A stretch of DNA of 64,000 nucleotides from an uncultured Gammaproteobacteria bacterium. Its GTDB lineage: Bacteria > Pseudomonadota > Gammaproteobacteria > Eutrophobiales > Eutrophobiaceae. Under the pieces are notes generated by a model. That model was given only the letters and a program-made list of their open reading frames with translations. It searched no databases and was not told the origin of the DNA. A program made the position numbers and the translations under genes. The DNA lies in assembly GCA_943788815.1 (NCBI GenBank), contig CALSRS010000001.1, positions 964,069 through 1,028,068 on the forward strand, written 5' to 3'. The first letter of the stretch is position 1; each line of letters begins with the position of its first letter. Below are positions 8,075 through 17,254 of the stretch, piece by piece.

Positions 8075-9055
8075 ATGAATCGACAAGGTAATCACTTCGT
8101 AAAATCTATTTGTTTAATTGCAGGATTCGTATTTTCTTTCAATGTGTGGTCAGAAGATCCACAAAATATTCAGATTATCACCCTGCCTACTGGCTCCAAG
8201 GCCTACCGGGCTGGAGTGACGCTTGCCGCGGCGATCAATCGTACAACACAGCATAAAGCCATAGTGGCGGGATATGGGGGGGCTCAGGTGATTGTCCCCA
8301 TGCTCCAAAGTAACCGGGCAGAGTTTGCTTTAATAAATTCAGATGACGCGACCCAGGGTTACCGTGGGACAGGACAGTTCAGACGTTCAAATGACAATCT
8401 CAGACTGGTATCAAATGCCTACGATATCCTCGCCGGGGTTGTCGTTGCCCAGGATTCTCCTATTCAATCCATAGCTGATATTAAAGGAAAACGTGTTACA
8501 GGGATCTTCTCATCCCATAAATCGTGTGCATTGATTGCACAAGCACAAATGGCAAATTTAAATCTTGATAGAAAAGACGTCAGAACGGTCCCCGTAACCA
8601 ACCCCATTAGTTCCGTTCAGGCCGTTGCTGAAGGACGGGCAGACGTAGCGCTGTGTGTGTCTCCCGGTATCCCTGCTGCTCTGGAAGCCAACGCAAAAAT
8701 AGGAATACGTTATCTGAGCATGGACCCTTCTGCAGACGCTTTGGCTAGACAAAAGAATATTTTCAATGCATCAAACATCGTCTTGAAAAACGCAGGTAGT
8801 GTTGCCGATATCAGTAGCGATGGCTATTTCCTGTCATACGATTATTACCTGGTAGGGAGCACGCATGTTCCTGATCATGTGATTGAAGATGTTCTCACTA
8901 TCCTCTGGGATCAGCACTCATCCTTAAGCAATGAAAACAAGGATTTTATGGCCTGGACCCAGGAACGTATGAATTTTTCGGACAATCTCATCCCTTATCA
9001 CAAGGCAGCGACCAAATTTTTTAATTCCAAAGGAATAAATTTTTCTGACCGCTAA
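8075..9055 (+). CDS. TAXI family TRAP transporter solute-binding protein
   Basis: Periplasmic receptor that binds a carboxylate-like or amino-acid-like solute and hands it to the permease next door. After a signal peptide (residues ~1-26, ending near VWSED) the family pattern is visible: ITLPTGSKAYRAGVTLAAAI, a segment like the NSDDAT ligand region, and IKGKRVTGIF and HKSCALIAQAQ in lobe 2. About 326 residues, normal for TAXI proteins. I prefer ATG 8075 over GTG 8060 because the signal peptide then has the usual MNRQ-basic start. The permease gene begins two bases after the stop, so both are one operon. Confidence 0.85.
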   Translation: MNRQGNHFVKSICLIAGFVFSFNVWSEDPQNIQIITLPTGSKAYRAGVTLAAAINRTTQHKAIVAGYGGAQVIVPMLQSNRAEFALINSDDATQGYRGTGQFRRSNDNLRLVSNAYDILAGVVVAQDSPIQSIADIKGKRVTGIFSSHKSCALIAQAQMANLNLDRKDVRTVPVTNPISSVQAVAEGRADVALCVSPGIPAALEANAKIGIRYLSMDPSADALARQKNIFNASNIVLKNAGSVADISSDGYFLSYDYYLVGSTHVPDHVIEDVLTILWDQHSSLSNENKDFMAWTQERMNFSDNLIPYHKAATKFFNSKGINFSDR

Positions 9056-9056
9056 T

Positions 9057-10952
9057 TTGAATCATGCCAGTGAGACCGGTGGACTCGTGACACATTCACT
9101 CTCTCTGTTTTTTCGGTTTCTCACTATCGTACTAGGCATTACGTTTGTTTTTGATATTCCTACATTATATCTTGGTATGGCAATCTGGCGTGAACAAATA
9201 GGATTGCTCATGTTAGGTTTTGTCACTGCTGATATTTTTATTGTTATTAACCATAAACGTGAAAACCGCCGACACCTGAAACTAAAGCATAGTCATGTGG
9301 ACCTTGGATTAGCAACCGTTTCTTTAATATTGTTTGGTTATGCCACATTAAGTTACGAAGACTTGATCTCATACGGCTATATGGAGAATACGGCGGGGAT
9401 CATTGTTTCTGTTTTAGCTGTGCTAATCATTAGTGAAACCACGCGTCGTACATCCGGATGGCCATTACTCATTTTAATGTTGGTGTTTTTTATCTATAGC
9501 TTTACCGCGGATCATTTTCCAGGACTGCTAGAGGGTCGTGAAGTCAGTTTATATGAAACACTTAACTACACAGTTCTTGATCCCAGCGGTCTACTGGGCA
9601 CACCGCTTGCTGTCGTCACTACTACTGTGCTCGCTTTTGTTATCTTTGGTGCAGCGTTATTTACACTTGGAGGCGGCAAGTTATTTTTGGATCTTGCGAT
9701 TGCACTAATGAAAAATATCCGAGGAGGTACGGGTAAAAGTTCCATACTGGCCTCATCCTTATTTGGTTCCATATCTGGCAGCGCTGTTGGCAATGTTGTC
9801 ACAACCGGGATAGTCACGATTCCGTTGATGAAACGTAGTGGATATAGCGCCAAGGAATCGGGGGCGATTGAGGCCGTTGCATCAACTGGTGGTCAGTTGA
9901 TGCCTCCCATTATGGGATCTGCGGCATTTATTATGGCGGACATTATTTCTGTGCCGTACCAAAATATTGTAAAAGCGGCGCTAGTACCCGGAATATTGTT
10001 TTACTTCACACTTTTTTTACAGGTGCACTTCAGGGCCACTCGTAAAGAAATTAAATATTATGAAGAAGCTGACATCCCCTCCATAAAAGAAACGCTCCGG
10101 CAATACTGGCCTTTTATCATCCCCATAATTCTGCTTTTGTATTTACTCTTTAGCAGTAATTTGTTGGCACAAAAAACTGCAATTATTGCAAGCGGGGCTT
10201 GCATCCTTGCCGCTATCTTCACTCCCGTTAAACCGAATATAAAAAAGATTCTGGAAATTATTGATACCACCGGTGCCGGCATGATGAGTATTTTACCTGC
10301 GGTTGCGATCGCAGGTTTAATAATTGGTATCCTCTCAATCACTGGTCTTGGCTTTAACTTTGGGATGGGCGTGGTCGAACAATCTGGTGGAAATCTTGCC
10401 ATATTATTAATACTAACTGCACTGGCAGCCCTCATACTTGGGATGGGTCTACCAACGACGGCTGTTTATATTCTCATGGCCAGTCTGGTGGCTCCCGCTT
10501 TGGTTCAGGCAGGCATTGATGAAATTCCGGCACACTTATTTGTACTGTATTTCGGCGTACTCTCTATGATTACACCACCAATTTGCTTTGCCTCCATTGC
10601 AGCAGCATCTATTGCCAAAAGTGATTTCATCGAAACCGGTATTGAATCCATGAAGCTCGGTATCAGTGGATTTTTTGTTCCCTTTGTTTTTGTCACGCAA
10701 CCCGAATTATTAAGCCTTAATATTACGGACATATCCTACTGGGTAAACGTGACCGGGGTATTGATTGCCTTTTTATTTTTGGCGGGGGTGATAGAGGGAC
10801 AGCTTTTTAATCGACTAGGCTGGGGAAACAGGGCTGTTTTGTCTTTTCTAATTATTGCATTGCTTTTTACTCAAAGCAGTCTGATGTGGAACCTGTCAAT
10901 CATTATCACCTCAACAGCAATGATCTTGTGGCTATTCAAACAAAAGCAATAA
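9057..10952 (+). CDS. TRAP transporter permease, fused small and large subunits (TAXI type)
   Basis: Inner-membrane secondary transporter of 631 residues with about 16 hydrophobic segments. The first ~170 residues correspond to the DctQ-like small subunit and the rest to the DctM-like large subunit; such fusions are typical of TAXI systems. Family motifs: SSLFGSISGSAVGNVVTTG, GAIEAVASTGGQLMPPIMG, and LGMGLPTTAVYILMASLVAP. Driven by a Na+ or H+ gradient in characterised members. Start is the TTG at 9057, immediately after the receptor stop. Substrate unknown. Confidence 0.88.
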   Translation: MNHASETGGLVTHSLSLFFRFLTIVLGITFVFDIPTLYLGMAIWREQIGLLMLGFVTADIFIVINHKRENRRHLKLKHSHVDLGLATVSLILFGYATLSYEDLISYGYMENTAGIIVSVLAVLIISETTRRTSGWPLLILMLVFFIYSFTADHFPGLLEGREVSLYETLNYTVLDPSGLLGTPLAVVTTTVLAFVIFGAALFTLGGGKLFLDLAIALMKNIRGGTGKSSILASSLFGSISGSAVGNVVTTGIVTIPLMKRSGYSAKESGAIEAVASTGGQLMPPIMGSAAFIMADIISVPYQNIVKAALVPGILFYFTLFLQVHFRATRKEIKYYEEADIPSIKETLRQYWPFIIPIILLLYLLFSSNLLAQKTAIIASGACILAAIFTPVKPNIKKILEIIDTTGAGMMSILPAVAIAGLIIGILSITGLGFNFGMGVVEQSGGNLAILLILTALAALILGMGLPTTAVYILMASLVAPALVQAGIDEIPAHLFVLYFGVLSMITPPICFASIAAASIAKSDFIETGIESMKLGISGFFVPFVFVTQPELLSLNITDISYWVNVTGVLIAFLFLAGVIEGQLFNRLGWGNRAVLSFLIIALLFTQSSLMWNLSIIITSTAMILWLFKQKQ

Positions 10953-11011
10953 AATTAAATACGCCACTATTTTCCTGACGCAAACTCACATTGTAAACAA
11001 AGAGACACACG

Positions 11012-11314
11012 CTAGTCGTCTGAGTCCTCTTCCTCTACTACGCGATCAACAATGATGGTGTCACGATAAAATGGTGGATGTAATGGGTTCAGGCCAGATT
11101 TAATCGCCGCCTTTTCACCGCCATAACCATCTGGATAGATGACTATATCTTCGGGAGCAACTTGCCTGCCCATTAGTTTCATTGAACCATCTGGGTATAT
11201 GGTCAAGATTTCAGGTTCATCTACACTATTTTCTTCCGGCAGAGTACTGCACGCCGTTAGCATGATCCCTGACACGACAATTAGTAACTTCAAAAAAGTT
11301 ATCATTTTTTTCAC
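11012..11314 (-). CDS. Small predicted lipoprotein
   Basis: About 100 residues. The N-terminus carries a lipoprotein signal (hydrophobic LLIVVSGIM followed by lipobox LTAC), so Cys would be lipidated. The mature part has two similar units, ILTIYPDGSMKLMGRQV and IVIYPDGYGGEKA, suggesting a short duplicated motif centred on YPDG, and an acidic tail (EEEDSDD). I place the start at GTG 11314 because AGG stands six bases before it; the frame is open to an upstream start at 11344. No family recognised. Confidence 0.6.
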   Translation of the reverse strand: MKKMITFLKLLIVVSGIMLTACSTLPEENSVDEPEILTIYPDGSMKLMGRQVAPEDIVIYPDGYGGEKAAIKSGLNPLHPPFYRDTIIVDRVVEEEDSDD

Positions 11315-11474
11315 ATTAAACCTGTCTTTTAAACGCGTTGACATAAGTATATATTATAAAAAATGAAATATATGATAATCCAGTCACATATCCATTAAGT
11401 CATGAACCTTGTATTCTCGATCATTCACTTTCCCTATATCTTAACTATTCTCTCCAAAGCATAAAAATTTAATC

Positions 11475-11864
11475 ATGGACCTGAAAAATATCAAACAGCA
11501 GTATCGTGGTGCCACACTGTCCGAGCTTATTCAATCACACATGAAGACCCTACATAAGGAAATTCTCCCCCAGGTTATCCGCGGAACCTTGATTGAATTT
11601 GAACCAGATCAAAGAGAAATGCTCGATTACTATACAGATGATTATCTATCAAACTGGTTAAACCGGGAGACGCTAAATGCTGATCTTGCCGATGTGTTCG
11701 ACCGTACAATTTGTGATGCGAGAACCTTTATTGATTCAAAAAATACCACACTGACTGATAAGCGTATTTTTGATGTCTTTCATGTACTCACATTAAAACT
11801 CACCACACTTGTTTACACCGATCCTAATATTAAGGCACTGATAGTTGAGACCAATTCGAGCTAA
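11475..11864 (+). CDS. Hypothetical protein, 129 residues
   Basis: Soluble, mostly helical protein with no signal peptide or membrane segment. No motif or family recognised. ATG 11475 has no clear ribosome site. It lies alone between a convergent-divergent lipoprotein gene and the MetE-like gene, 70 bp before the latter, and could be in one transcript with it. Confidence 0.55.
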   Translation: MDLKNIKQQYRGATLSELIQSHMKTLHKEILPQVIRGTLIEFEPDQREMLDYYTDDYLSNWLNRETLNADLADVFDRTICDARTFIDSKNTTLTDKRIFDVFHVLTLKLTTLVYTDPNIKALIVETNSS

Positions 11865-11934
11865 TTTAAAGATACAATAAATGGTATTATCTCCATCATA
11901 TTAAATAATTAAAAAAACCAACAGGAGCTGGAAA

Positions 11935-13047
11935 GTGTCAAAAACCAATCCCCCGTTCAGAGCAGAACAAGTAGGTAGTCTGCTACGTCCACAAAACGTA
12001 CTCGATGCGAGATTGAAATTCAAAAATAATGAATTGTCTGCCGATGATTTACGTTCAGTTGAAGATGCTGCCATTGCGGAAGAAGTCAGCAAGGTAGAGT
12101 CATTGGGAATGAAAGTGGTCACTGATGGTGAGTTTAGACGAGAATTTTTTCATCTTGATTTTCTTGAAAAACTTGATGGTGTGACCGTAACAGGTGATAT
12201 TGAGGCCAGTTCCGATGCCAAGGGTACGTTGGGCTTTGCGCCACCAAAATTAAGTGTCACCGGTAAACTTCGTCATACTAAAAATATTCAGGTTGATGAT
12301 TTTGTCTTTCTAAAATCTCAGGTTAATCAAACCCCAAAGGTATCCATCCCCTCTCCCACTATGGTGCATTTTCGAGGCGGCCGAGCTGCCATTGATATTG
12401 AGTCCTACCCGGATCTCGACGGATTTTTTGAAGACCTTTCTCAATGCTATCGAGATGAAATCGCTGCGTTATATGCTGCCGGTTGCCGGTATATTCAACT
12501 GGATGACACCAATCTGGCTTATTTATGCGATGCAAAAATGCGAGCAGCGGCAAAGGAGCGAGGAGATGACCCTAATGAACTGCCGCGTACCTATGCGGCG
12601 CTGATTAATGATGTAATTGATAACAGGCCTGATGATCTTACCGTTGGCATCCATCTGTGCAGGGGAAATTTTCAAAGCATGTGGTTTGCGCAAGGTGGAT
12701 ATGAACCAGTTGCAGAGATATTGTTTAATGAAATGAATGTCGATGCTTATTTTCTCGAATACGATGATGAACGTTCGGGAGACTTTGCCCCGTTGAGATT
12801 TGTGCCAGATAATAAAACCGTCGTACTAGGAATTGTTTCATCAAAGCTTCCAGAATTAGAGTCTCAAAGTAGTTTAATTGAGAGAATAAATGAAGCAGCA
12901 AACTACATGCCGCTTGAAAACATGTGTCTGAGTACGCAATGTGGATTTTCAAGCACGGTACATGGAAATAATATTACGCCTGAAGATCAATGGGCAAAAC
13001 TGGAACTGGTAGTCAATACTGCCCGTGAAGTCTGGGGCGAGAATTAA
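11935..13047 (+). CDS. Cobalamin-independent methionine synthase C-terminal-like protein
   Basis: A 370-residue TIM-barrel protein of the MetE C-terminal domain family (YxjG/YxjH-like, without the N-terminal half of MetE). These transfer a methyl group from a folate or small-molecule donor to homocysteine. The zinc site seems present: GIHLCRGN (His and Cys) and CLSTQCGF (Cys). Family starts FRAEQVGSLLRP and VVTDGEFRREFF are clear. Start is GTG 11935 with AGGAG eight bases ahead. Its true methyl donor is not apparent. It precedes the SRPBCC gene by 80 bp. Confidence 0.85.
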   Translation: MSKTNPPFRAEQVGSLLRPQNVLDARLKFKNNELSADDLRSVEDAAIAEEVSKVESLGMKVVTDGEFRREFFHLDFLEKLDGVTVTGDIEASSDAKGTLGFAPPKLSVTGKLRHTKNIQVDDFVFLKSQVNQTPKVSIPSPTMVHFRGGRAAIDIESYPDLDGFFEDLSQCYRDEIAALYAAGCRYIQLDDTNLAYLCDAKMRAAAKERGDDPNELPRTYAALINDVIDNRPDDLTVGIHLCRGNFQSMWFAQGGYEPVAEILFNEMNVDAYFLEYDDERSGDFAPLRFVPDNKTVVLGIVSSKLPELESQSSLIERINEAANYMPLENMCLSTQCGFSSTVHGNNITPEDQWAKLELVVNTAREVWGEN

Positions 13048-13127
13048 TCTGGAATAAATTGAAATAAAGAATTTTGGTTTTAGACGACCACGAAGTGTAA
13101 AAAAATAACTATTTAGAAAGGAAAACA

Positions 13128-13550
13128 ATGCAATCCACCTATCAAACAGTCATATTATCCGTCCCTATTGCCGAAGTATGGAATCAATTCAAAGATTTTC
13201 ATGCCTTTCCCTTTTCTAAATCCGTAATTACAAAAATTGAAAAAGTGGGCGAATTAAAAGGTGATGAGCCTGGGGCAAAGCGCATCCTCAATGAGGCCTT
13301 TCATGAAACCCTGGTGGAATACAACCCTGATGAATATCGCTTGAGCTATTCTATTGATGACGGCCCCTCTCCAGTTTCAAAAGAGGAAGTCGGTAACTAT
13401 ATTGGTGTGATCCAGCTAAGTGAATCGCCTGAAGGCAAGGGGACACTGGTGGAGTGGTCCTCTTCCTGGAATGCCAACACAGAAGAGGCTGTTAATTTCT
13501 GCCAGAGCATTTATGTTGCCTTACTTGAAGAATTAAAGAACGCTTTTTAA
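13128..13550 (+). CDS. SRPBCC (START-like) family protein
   Basis: 140-residue single-domain protein of the Bet v1/START superfamily, which binds hydrophobic ligands in a deep pocket. The typical N-terminus (VPIAEVWNQFKDFHAFPF) and the helix at the C-terminus are seen. No signal peptide. Good ribosome site GAAAGGAAAA. The ligand and role are unknown. It follows the MetE-like gene and may share its transcript. Confidence 0.8.
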   Translation: MQSTYQTVILSVPIAEVWNQFKDFHAFPFSKSVITKIEKVGELKGDEPGAKRILNEAFHETLVEYNPDEYRLSYSIDDGPSPVSKEEVGNYIGVIQLSESPEGKGTLVEWSSSWNANTEEAVNFCQSIYVALLEELKNAF

Positions 13551-13571
13551 GGTGGGCTTTAAACAAACTAT

Positions 13572-14432
13572 TTACTCATCTTTTTTTACCCAGCTTCGCC
13601 GATTTATGGCGTAGTCACCGTCTTTACCTACAAACGGTAATATCAACATACCCGGCAATACATCTACCAGTTTGGGGTCTCGGTAATGATGTATGCCGAT
13701 AGTCATTTCCTTATGCCCTGCATCGGGTTGTGGTTTATAGGTAGCAAATAACCGGTCCCACCATGGCAGGTTAAATCCAAAGTTGCTGTTAGTTTCATCA
13801 TCCTCTACGGAATGATGTACCCGATGCATGTCAGGCGTGACCACAAATAATCTTAATACTCTATCTAAACGTTCAGGCAAATAGAAATTGCTATGATTGA
13901 ACATTGCCATACCATTAAGTATGACTTCAAATAGAACAACCGCAACCATTGGTGGACCCAGGATTCCAATTACTCCAAATTTAACCAGCATGGATAACAG
14001 GATCTCAATAGGATGAAACCTTGCCCCGGTAGTCACATCGTAATCGAGGTCAGCGTGATGCACACGGTGTAATCGCCACAAAACTGGGACGGCATGGAAC
14101 ATGACATGCTGAAGGTAGATAGCCAGATCCAAAATTACAATGGATATCATGATGGTCAGAACAAATGGCAATTGGTAATAATTAAAAAGCCCCCATTGCT
14201 GTTGTTCGGTAAATATTACAAATCCAACTGCGGCTGCAGGAAAGACCAGTCTGAGGAGTATCGTATTTAGAACAACGAGACTGATATTATTTAACCATCG
14301 CTTCCACCTGGACAAGGTCAATTTTCTTCTTGGAAAGATTGTTTCCAGACTTGCCATTATGACAAATATCCCAAGAAACGATCCCAGTCGGATTACAGTC
14401 TCATAATTTAGCAACCATTCACTTAAGCTCAT
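13572..14432 (-). CDS. Sterol desaturase / fatty acid hydroxylase family protein
   Basis: Inner-membrane di-iron oxygenase-type protein, 286 residues. Histidine clusters for the two iron ions: HVMFH, then WRLHRVHHAD, and later PDMHRVHHSVEDDETNSNFG. Four to five hydrophobic segments precede and separate these. Family members hydroxylate or desaturate lipids; the substrate here is unknown. It ends convergently with the SRPBCC gene (21 bp). The start ATG 14432 lies in a gap of ~130 bp shared with the next plus-strand gene. Confidence 0.88.
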   Translation of the reverse strand: MSLSEWLLNYETVIRLGSFLGIFVIMASLETIFPRRKLTLSRWKRWLNNISLVVLNTILLRLVFPAAAVGFVIFTEQQQWGLFNYYQLPFVLTIMISIVILDLAIYLQHVMFHAVPVLWRLHRVHHADLDYDVTTGARFHPIEILLSMLVKFGVIGILGPPMVAVVLFEVILNGMAMFNHSNFYLPERLDRVLRLFVVTPDMHRVHHSVEDDETNSNFGFNLPWWDRLFATYKPQPDAGHKEMTIGIHHYRDPKLVDVLPGMLILPFVGKDGDYAINRRSWVKKDE

Positions 14433-14565
14433 AATAAGTCGGGTTCACCTATCTATCGTAGAATTAAGAAAATTATATATACATATAGTAAGCTATAATT
14501 GTAATGAGATTGTAAATACATTGATAATATGAAAAGACATAAATATAAATTAGCGTGGTGTTACT

Positions 14566-14850
14566 ATGGATATATCTGAAGCCATCGAAATTCTGAACAA
14601 AGAACTGGATAAATATAAGGAAATTCCCTATAGCGATCTAAATACCATGGCCACTGGAAAACCAATCGGCAAAGAAGTAAGAACCTATAATGATGCCGAT
14701 TACAATGTTGAGGTGATCATCGACTGGAATGACCAGCCTGAGGGAGATATTAAGGTCCTTGCCTACATAGAAGACGGAGAAATGCGCTCATTCATTCCAT
14801 TAAGTAAACAATTTATCAAGACGCCGGAAAATACATTTCTGGAAGAGTAA
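14566..14850 (+). CDS. Hypothetical protein, 94 residues
   Basis: Small soluble acidic protein with no signal peptide. Text such as VEVIIDWNDQPEGDIKVLAYI suggests an alpha/beta fold of a NTF2-like or immunity-like size, but I do not recognise a family. Start ATG 14566 has only weak GGTG ahead. It is followed after 16 bp by the M20 peptidase gene and probably shares its message. Confidence 0.6.
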   Translation: MDISEAIEILNKELDKYKEIPYSDLNTMATGKPIGKEVRTYNDADYNVEVIIDWNDQPEGDIKVLAYIEDGEMRSFIPLSKQFIKTPENTFLEE

Positions 14851-14866
14851 TCTTCTCGCCTCTGTT

Positions 14867-16258
14867 ATGAAGCAAATTTTCTTATTCTTAATGCTAAGCA
14901 TAGGCATATTGAGCATATCCTATGCGCAAAACGCCAACATAGACCGTGCCAGGGCACTTGAGATCTATAGCAATATCATTTCATTTCGTACAGCGTCAGG
15001 TCAGGGCAAGGTCCCGGAAATGGCGTCATATCTGGCGGCACAATTAAATCAGGCAGGGTTTAGCGATAATAATATCCATATCCTGCCCGTCAATGAAACC
15101 GCCGCTCTGGTCGTCAGATATCAGGGAGACGGTTCATCTAATAAAAAACCGATCTTGTTTCTTGCACACATGGACGTGGTCGATGCCACACCGGATGAAT
15201 GGGATCATGAACCCTTTACCCTGAGTCAAGATGAGACATTTTTCCTTGGTCGGGGAACGTCTGACAATAAATATGGTGTTATGAATCTCACCCAAAGTTT
15301 TATCCGTTTAAAACTTCAGGGCTTTGTTCCAAACCGTGATTTATTGTTAGTGTTTTCAGGTGATGAGGAAACCACACAGGCCACCACCAGGATGTTGGTT
15401 AAAGATCGTAAAGACCTCGTAGATGCAGAATTTGCCCTGAACTCCGATTCCGGTGGCGGGTCGCTTGCTCAATCCGGAATACCCCTGACATATCACTATC
15501 AGGCGGCCGAGAAAACCTATGCCACATTTGAAATTACAGCCTCCAATCCCGGTGGGCACTCAGCACGCCCCAGAAAAGACAATGCAATCTATGAACTGGC
15601 CGAAGCCATATTAAATATTCGTAATTACCAGTTTCCGGTCAAGTCAAATGCCATAGTACGCCAGTCACATCGCGCTGAAGGCGAACAACTCGGCGGCGAC
15701 CTGGGTGAGGCATTGGTTCGATATGCAGATAATCCAGAAGATGAGTTGGCAGTCCAGACCATCCTCGCAAATGAAGACTATGATGATACAATTCGAACAA
15801 CCTGTGTTGCTACTTTATTACGCGGTGGCCAGGTAGAAAACGCCTTGCCTCAAGCCGCGACGGCAACTGTAAATTGCCGTATATTTCCAGGCACCCAAGT
15901 ACAAGAAGTCATGAACACGCTGGTTAATATCATCGCTAATGACTCAATAAAGATCGTTCCACTGGACGATTACATCGCCAGTCCAGTATCACAACCCCGA
16001 GAAGATGTAACAAATGCAATTGCGACCGCGGTACATCAACGTTACCCCAATATGCAATTGGTGCCTTCCATGAGTTCGGGTTATACCGATGCTCTGATAT
16101 ATCGCCGTGCTGGAATTCCAACCTTTGGAAGCAGCGCAAAGATAGTCGGCCCGGAGCCATCAAATGCGCATGGAATAAATGAACGATTTCCAATTAAGGC
16201 ATTTTATGACGGGCTGGATCATTGGGTGCACATAATTTATTCATTGGCAGGTAAATAA
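14867..16258 (+). CDS. Exported M20/M25/M40 family metallopeptidase
   Basis: 463-residue zinc hydrolase cleaving amide bonds in peptides or acyl-amino acids. Signal peptide residues ~1-20 (cut after SYA). Catalytic and metal residues are seen: LAHMDVVDATPDEW (His, Asp), GTSDNKYGVM (Asp), SGDEETTQ (general base Glu pair), LNSDSGGG, and SNAHGINERF (C-terminal His). A dimerisation domain sits between ~200 and 350. It is probably an active periplasmic carboxypeptidase-like enzyme. The HPP gene follows after 24 bp. Confidence 0.88.
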   Translation: MKQIFLFLMLSIGILSISYAQNANIDRARALEIYSNIISFRTASGQGKVPEMASYLAAQLNQAGFSDNNIHILPVNETAALVVRYQGDGSSNKKPILFLAHMDVVDATPDEWDHEPFTLSQDETFFLGRGTSDNKYGVMNLTQSFIRLKLQGFVPNRDLLLVFSGDEETTQATTRMLVKDRKDLVDAEFALNSDSGGGSLAQSGIPLTYHYQAAEKTYATFEITASNPGGHSARPRKDNAIYELAEAILNIRNYQFPVKSNAIVRQSHRAEGEQLGGDLGEALVRYADNPEDELAVQTILANEDYDDTIRTTCVATLLRGGQVENALPQAATATVNCRIFPGTQVQEVMNTLVNIIANDSIKIVPLDDYIASPVSQPREDVTNAIATAVHQRYPNMQLVPSMSSGYTDALIYRRAGIPTFGSSAKIVGPEPSNAHGINERFPIKAFYDGLDHWVHIIYSLAGK

Positions 16259-16282
16259 TGAATCAGGAAAAAATATTAATAC

Positions 16283-16831
16283 ATGGACACAGATTCCAGT
16301 AAAACCGAATTATATAATCTCACCCTTAAAAAGACCTACCGTTTGCTTATCTCAGCTTTGGGTGCTGGAATCGGCATGGGTCTGGTTTTGTGGGTTGTGG
16401 ATCCGCCTTCAGCACCGATATTTCTGGCGTCGTTTGGCGGATCGGCCATATTCTTATTTGGTATTCCCATTACCCCAGCGGCGCAGCCTCGTGCCTATTT
16501 TGGAGGGCACTTTATTGGAATAGCCTGTGGGATTGTTTGTTTCTACCTGTTTGGAAATCACCTGTGGGTCTATGTGACTGCGTTTGTACTGGCATTTATT
16601 TTGATGTTGGTCACTAAAACTGTTCACCCACCGGCTGGCGCCAACCCGCTGATTATTCTTCAGGCCAATGCGCCCTTTTCTGTGATATGGCCTCCGATCC
16701 TCATCGGCATATTAATGTTGTTTGCTATAGCAGTTGTATGGAGCCGGATCATCCCCAAACGCATTCATTACCCAAGCAACTGGTCGGAAAAGTCACCACC
16801 GACTATCGCCTGGAGTGGGTGGCTAGAATAA
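16283..16831 (+). CDS. HPP family membrane protein
   Basis: 182-residue protein with four to five hydrophobic segments and the signature TVHPPAGANPLIILQ that names the family. Members of HPP are thought to be nitrite or other small-anion channels in some phyla; the role here is open. Two bases separate its stop from the start of the DksA-like gene, which suggests they are translated together. Confidence 0.85.
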   Translation: MDTDSSKTELYNLTLKKTYRLLISALGAGIGMGLVLWVVDPPSAPIFLASFGGSAIFLFGIPITPAAQPRAYFGGHFIGIACGIVCFYLFGNHLWVYVTAFVLAFILMLVTKTVHPPAGANPLIILQANAPFSVIWPPILIGILMLFAIAVVWSRIIPKRIHYPSNWSEKSPPTIAWSGWLE

Positions 16832-16833
16832 GC

Positions 16834-17169
16834 ATGAATGCCAAAGATGTTCAAAAATTCAAGGCTCGACTAAAACAATTGCGAATGGAAATTCAGGAGA
16901 TGGATGTGTCAGCAAAAGAATCAACCCAACCCGTTGAACTGGATCAAACTCGAGTAGGGAGATTGTCTCGCATGGATGCCATGCAGGGACAACAAATGGC
17001 GAAACAAGGCGAGAGGCGCAGGCAACAACAATTGCTCATGATACAAGCGGCCTTAACAAGAATCGATGAGGATGCATTCGGTTATTGCGTCATCTGTGAG
17101 GAAGAGATAAATACCCGGCGTCTGGATTTTGATCCCTCCATTACCCGCTGTATCAATTGCGCCGAATAG
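16834..17169 (+). CDS. TraR/DksA-type zinc-finger protein
   Basis: 111-residue protein with a helical, probably coiled-coil N-terminal part and a C-terminal four-Cys zinc finger: CVICEEEIN and TRCINCAE. DksA-like proteins bind the RNA polymerase secondary channel; this short form lacks the longer coiled-coil tip with the DxxDxA motif of DksA, though RMDAMQ and RIDEDAFGYC are present. Start ATG 16834; the frame remains open further upstream, but there it overlaps the HPP gene. Confidence 0.85.
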   Translation: MNAKDVQKFKARLKQLRMEIQEMDVSAKESTQPVELDQTRVGRLSRMDAMQGQQMAKQGERRRQQQLLMIQAALTRIDEDAFGYCVICEEEINTRRLDFDPSITRCINCAE

Positions 17170-17254
17170 GGTTGCCTGTACGCAAGTACTCATCTTTACT
17201 TTTCTATAATAAAATGACTGTCCTGGCCAAGGTAAAATTGAATACAATAGAACA

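Noticed and set aside
9566-10435. Minus-strand open frames inside the TRAP permease gene
   Set aside because: They are antisense to a well-matched transporter and have proline- and alanine-rich text without family motifs.
16687-16833. Longer N-terminus for the DksA-like protein (start at 16687)
   Set aside because: It overlaps the HPP gene frame with no family match; ATG 16834 gives the typical length.
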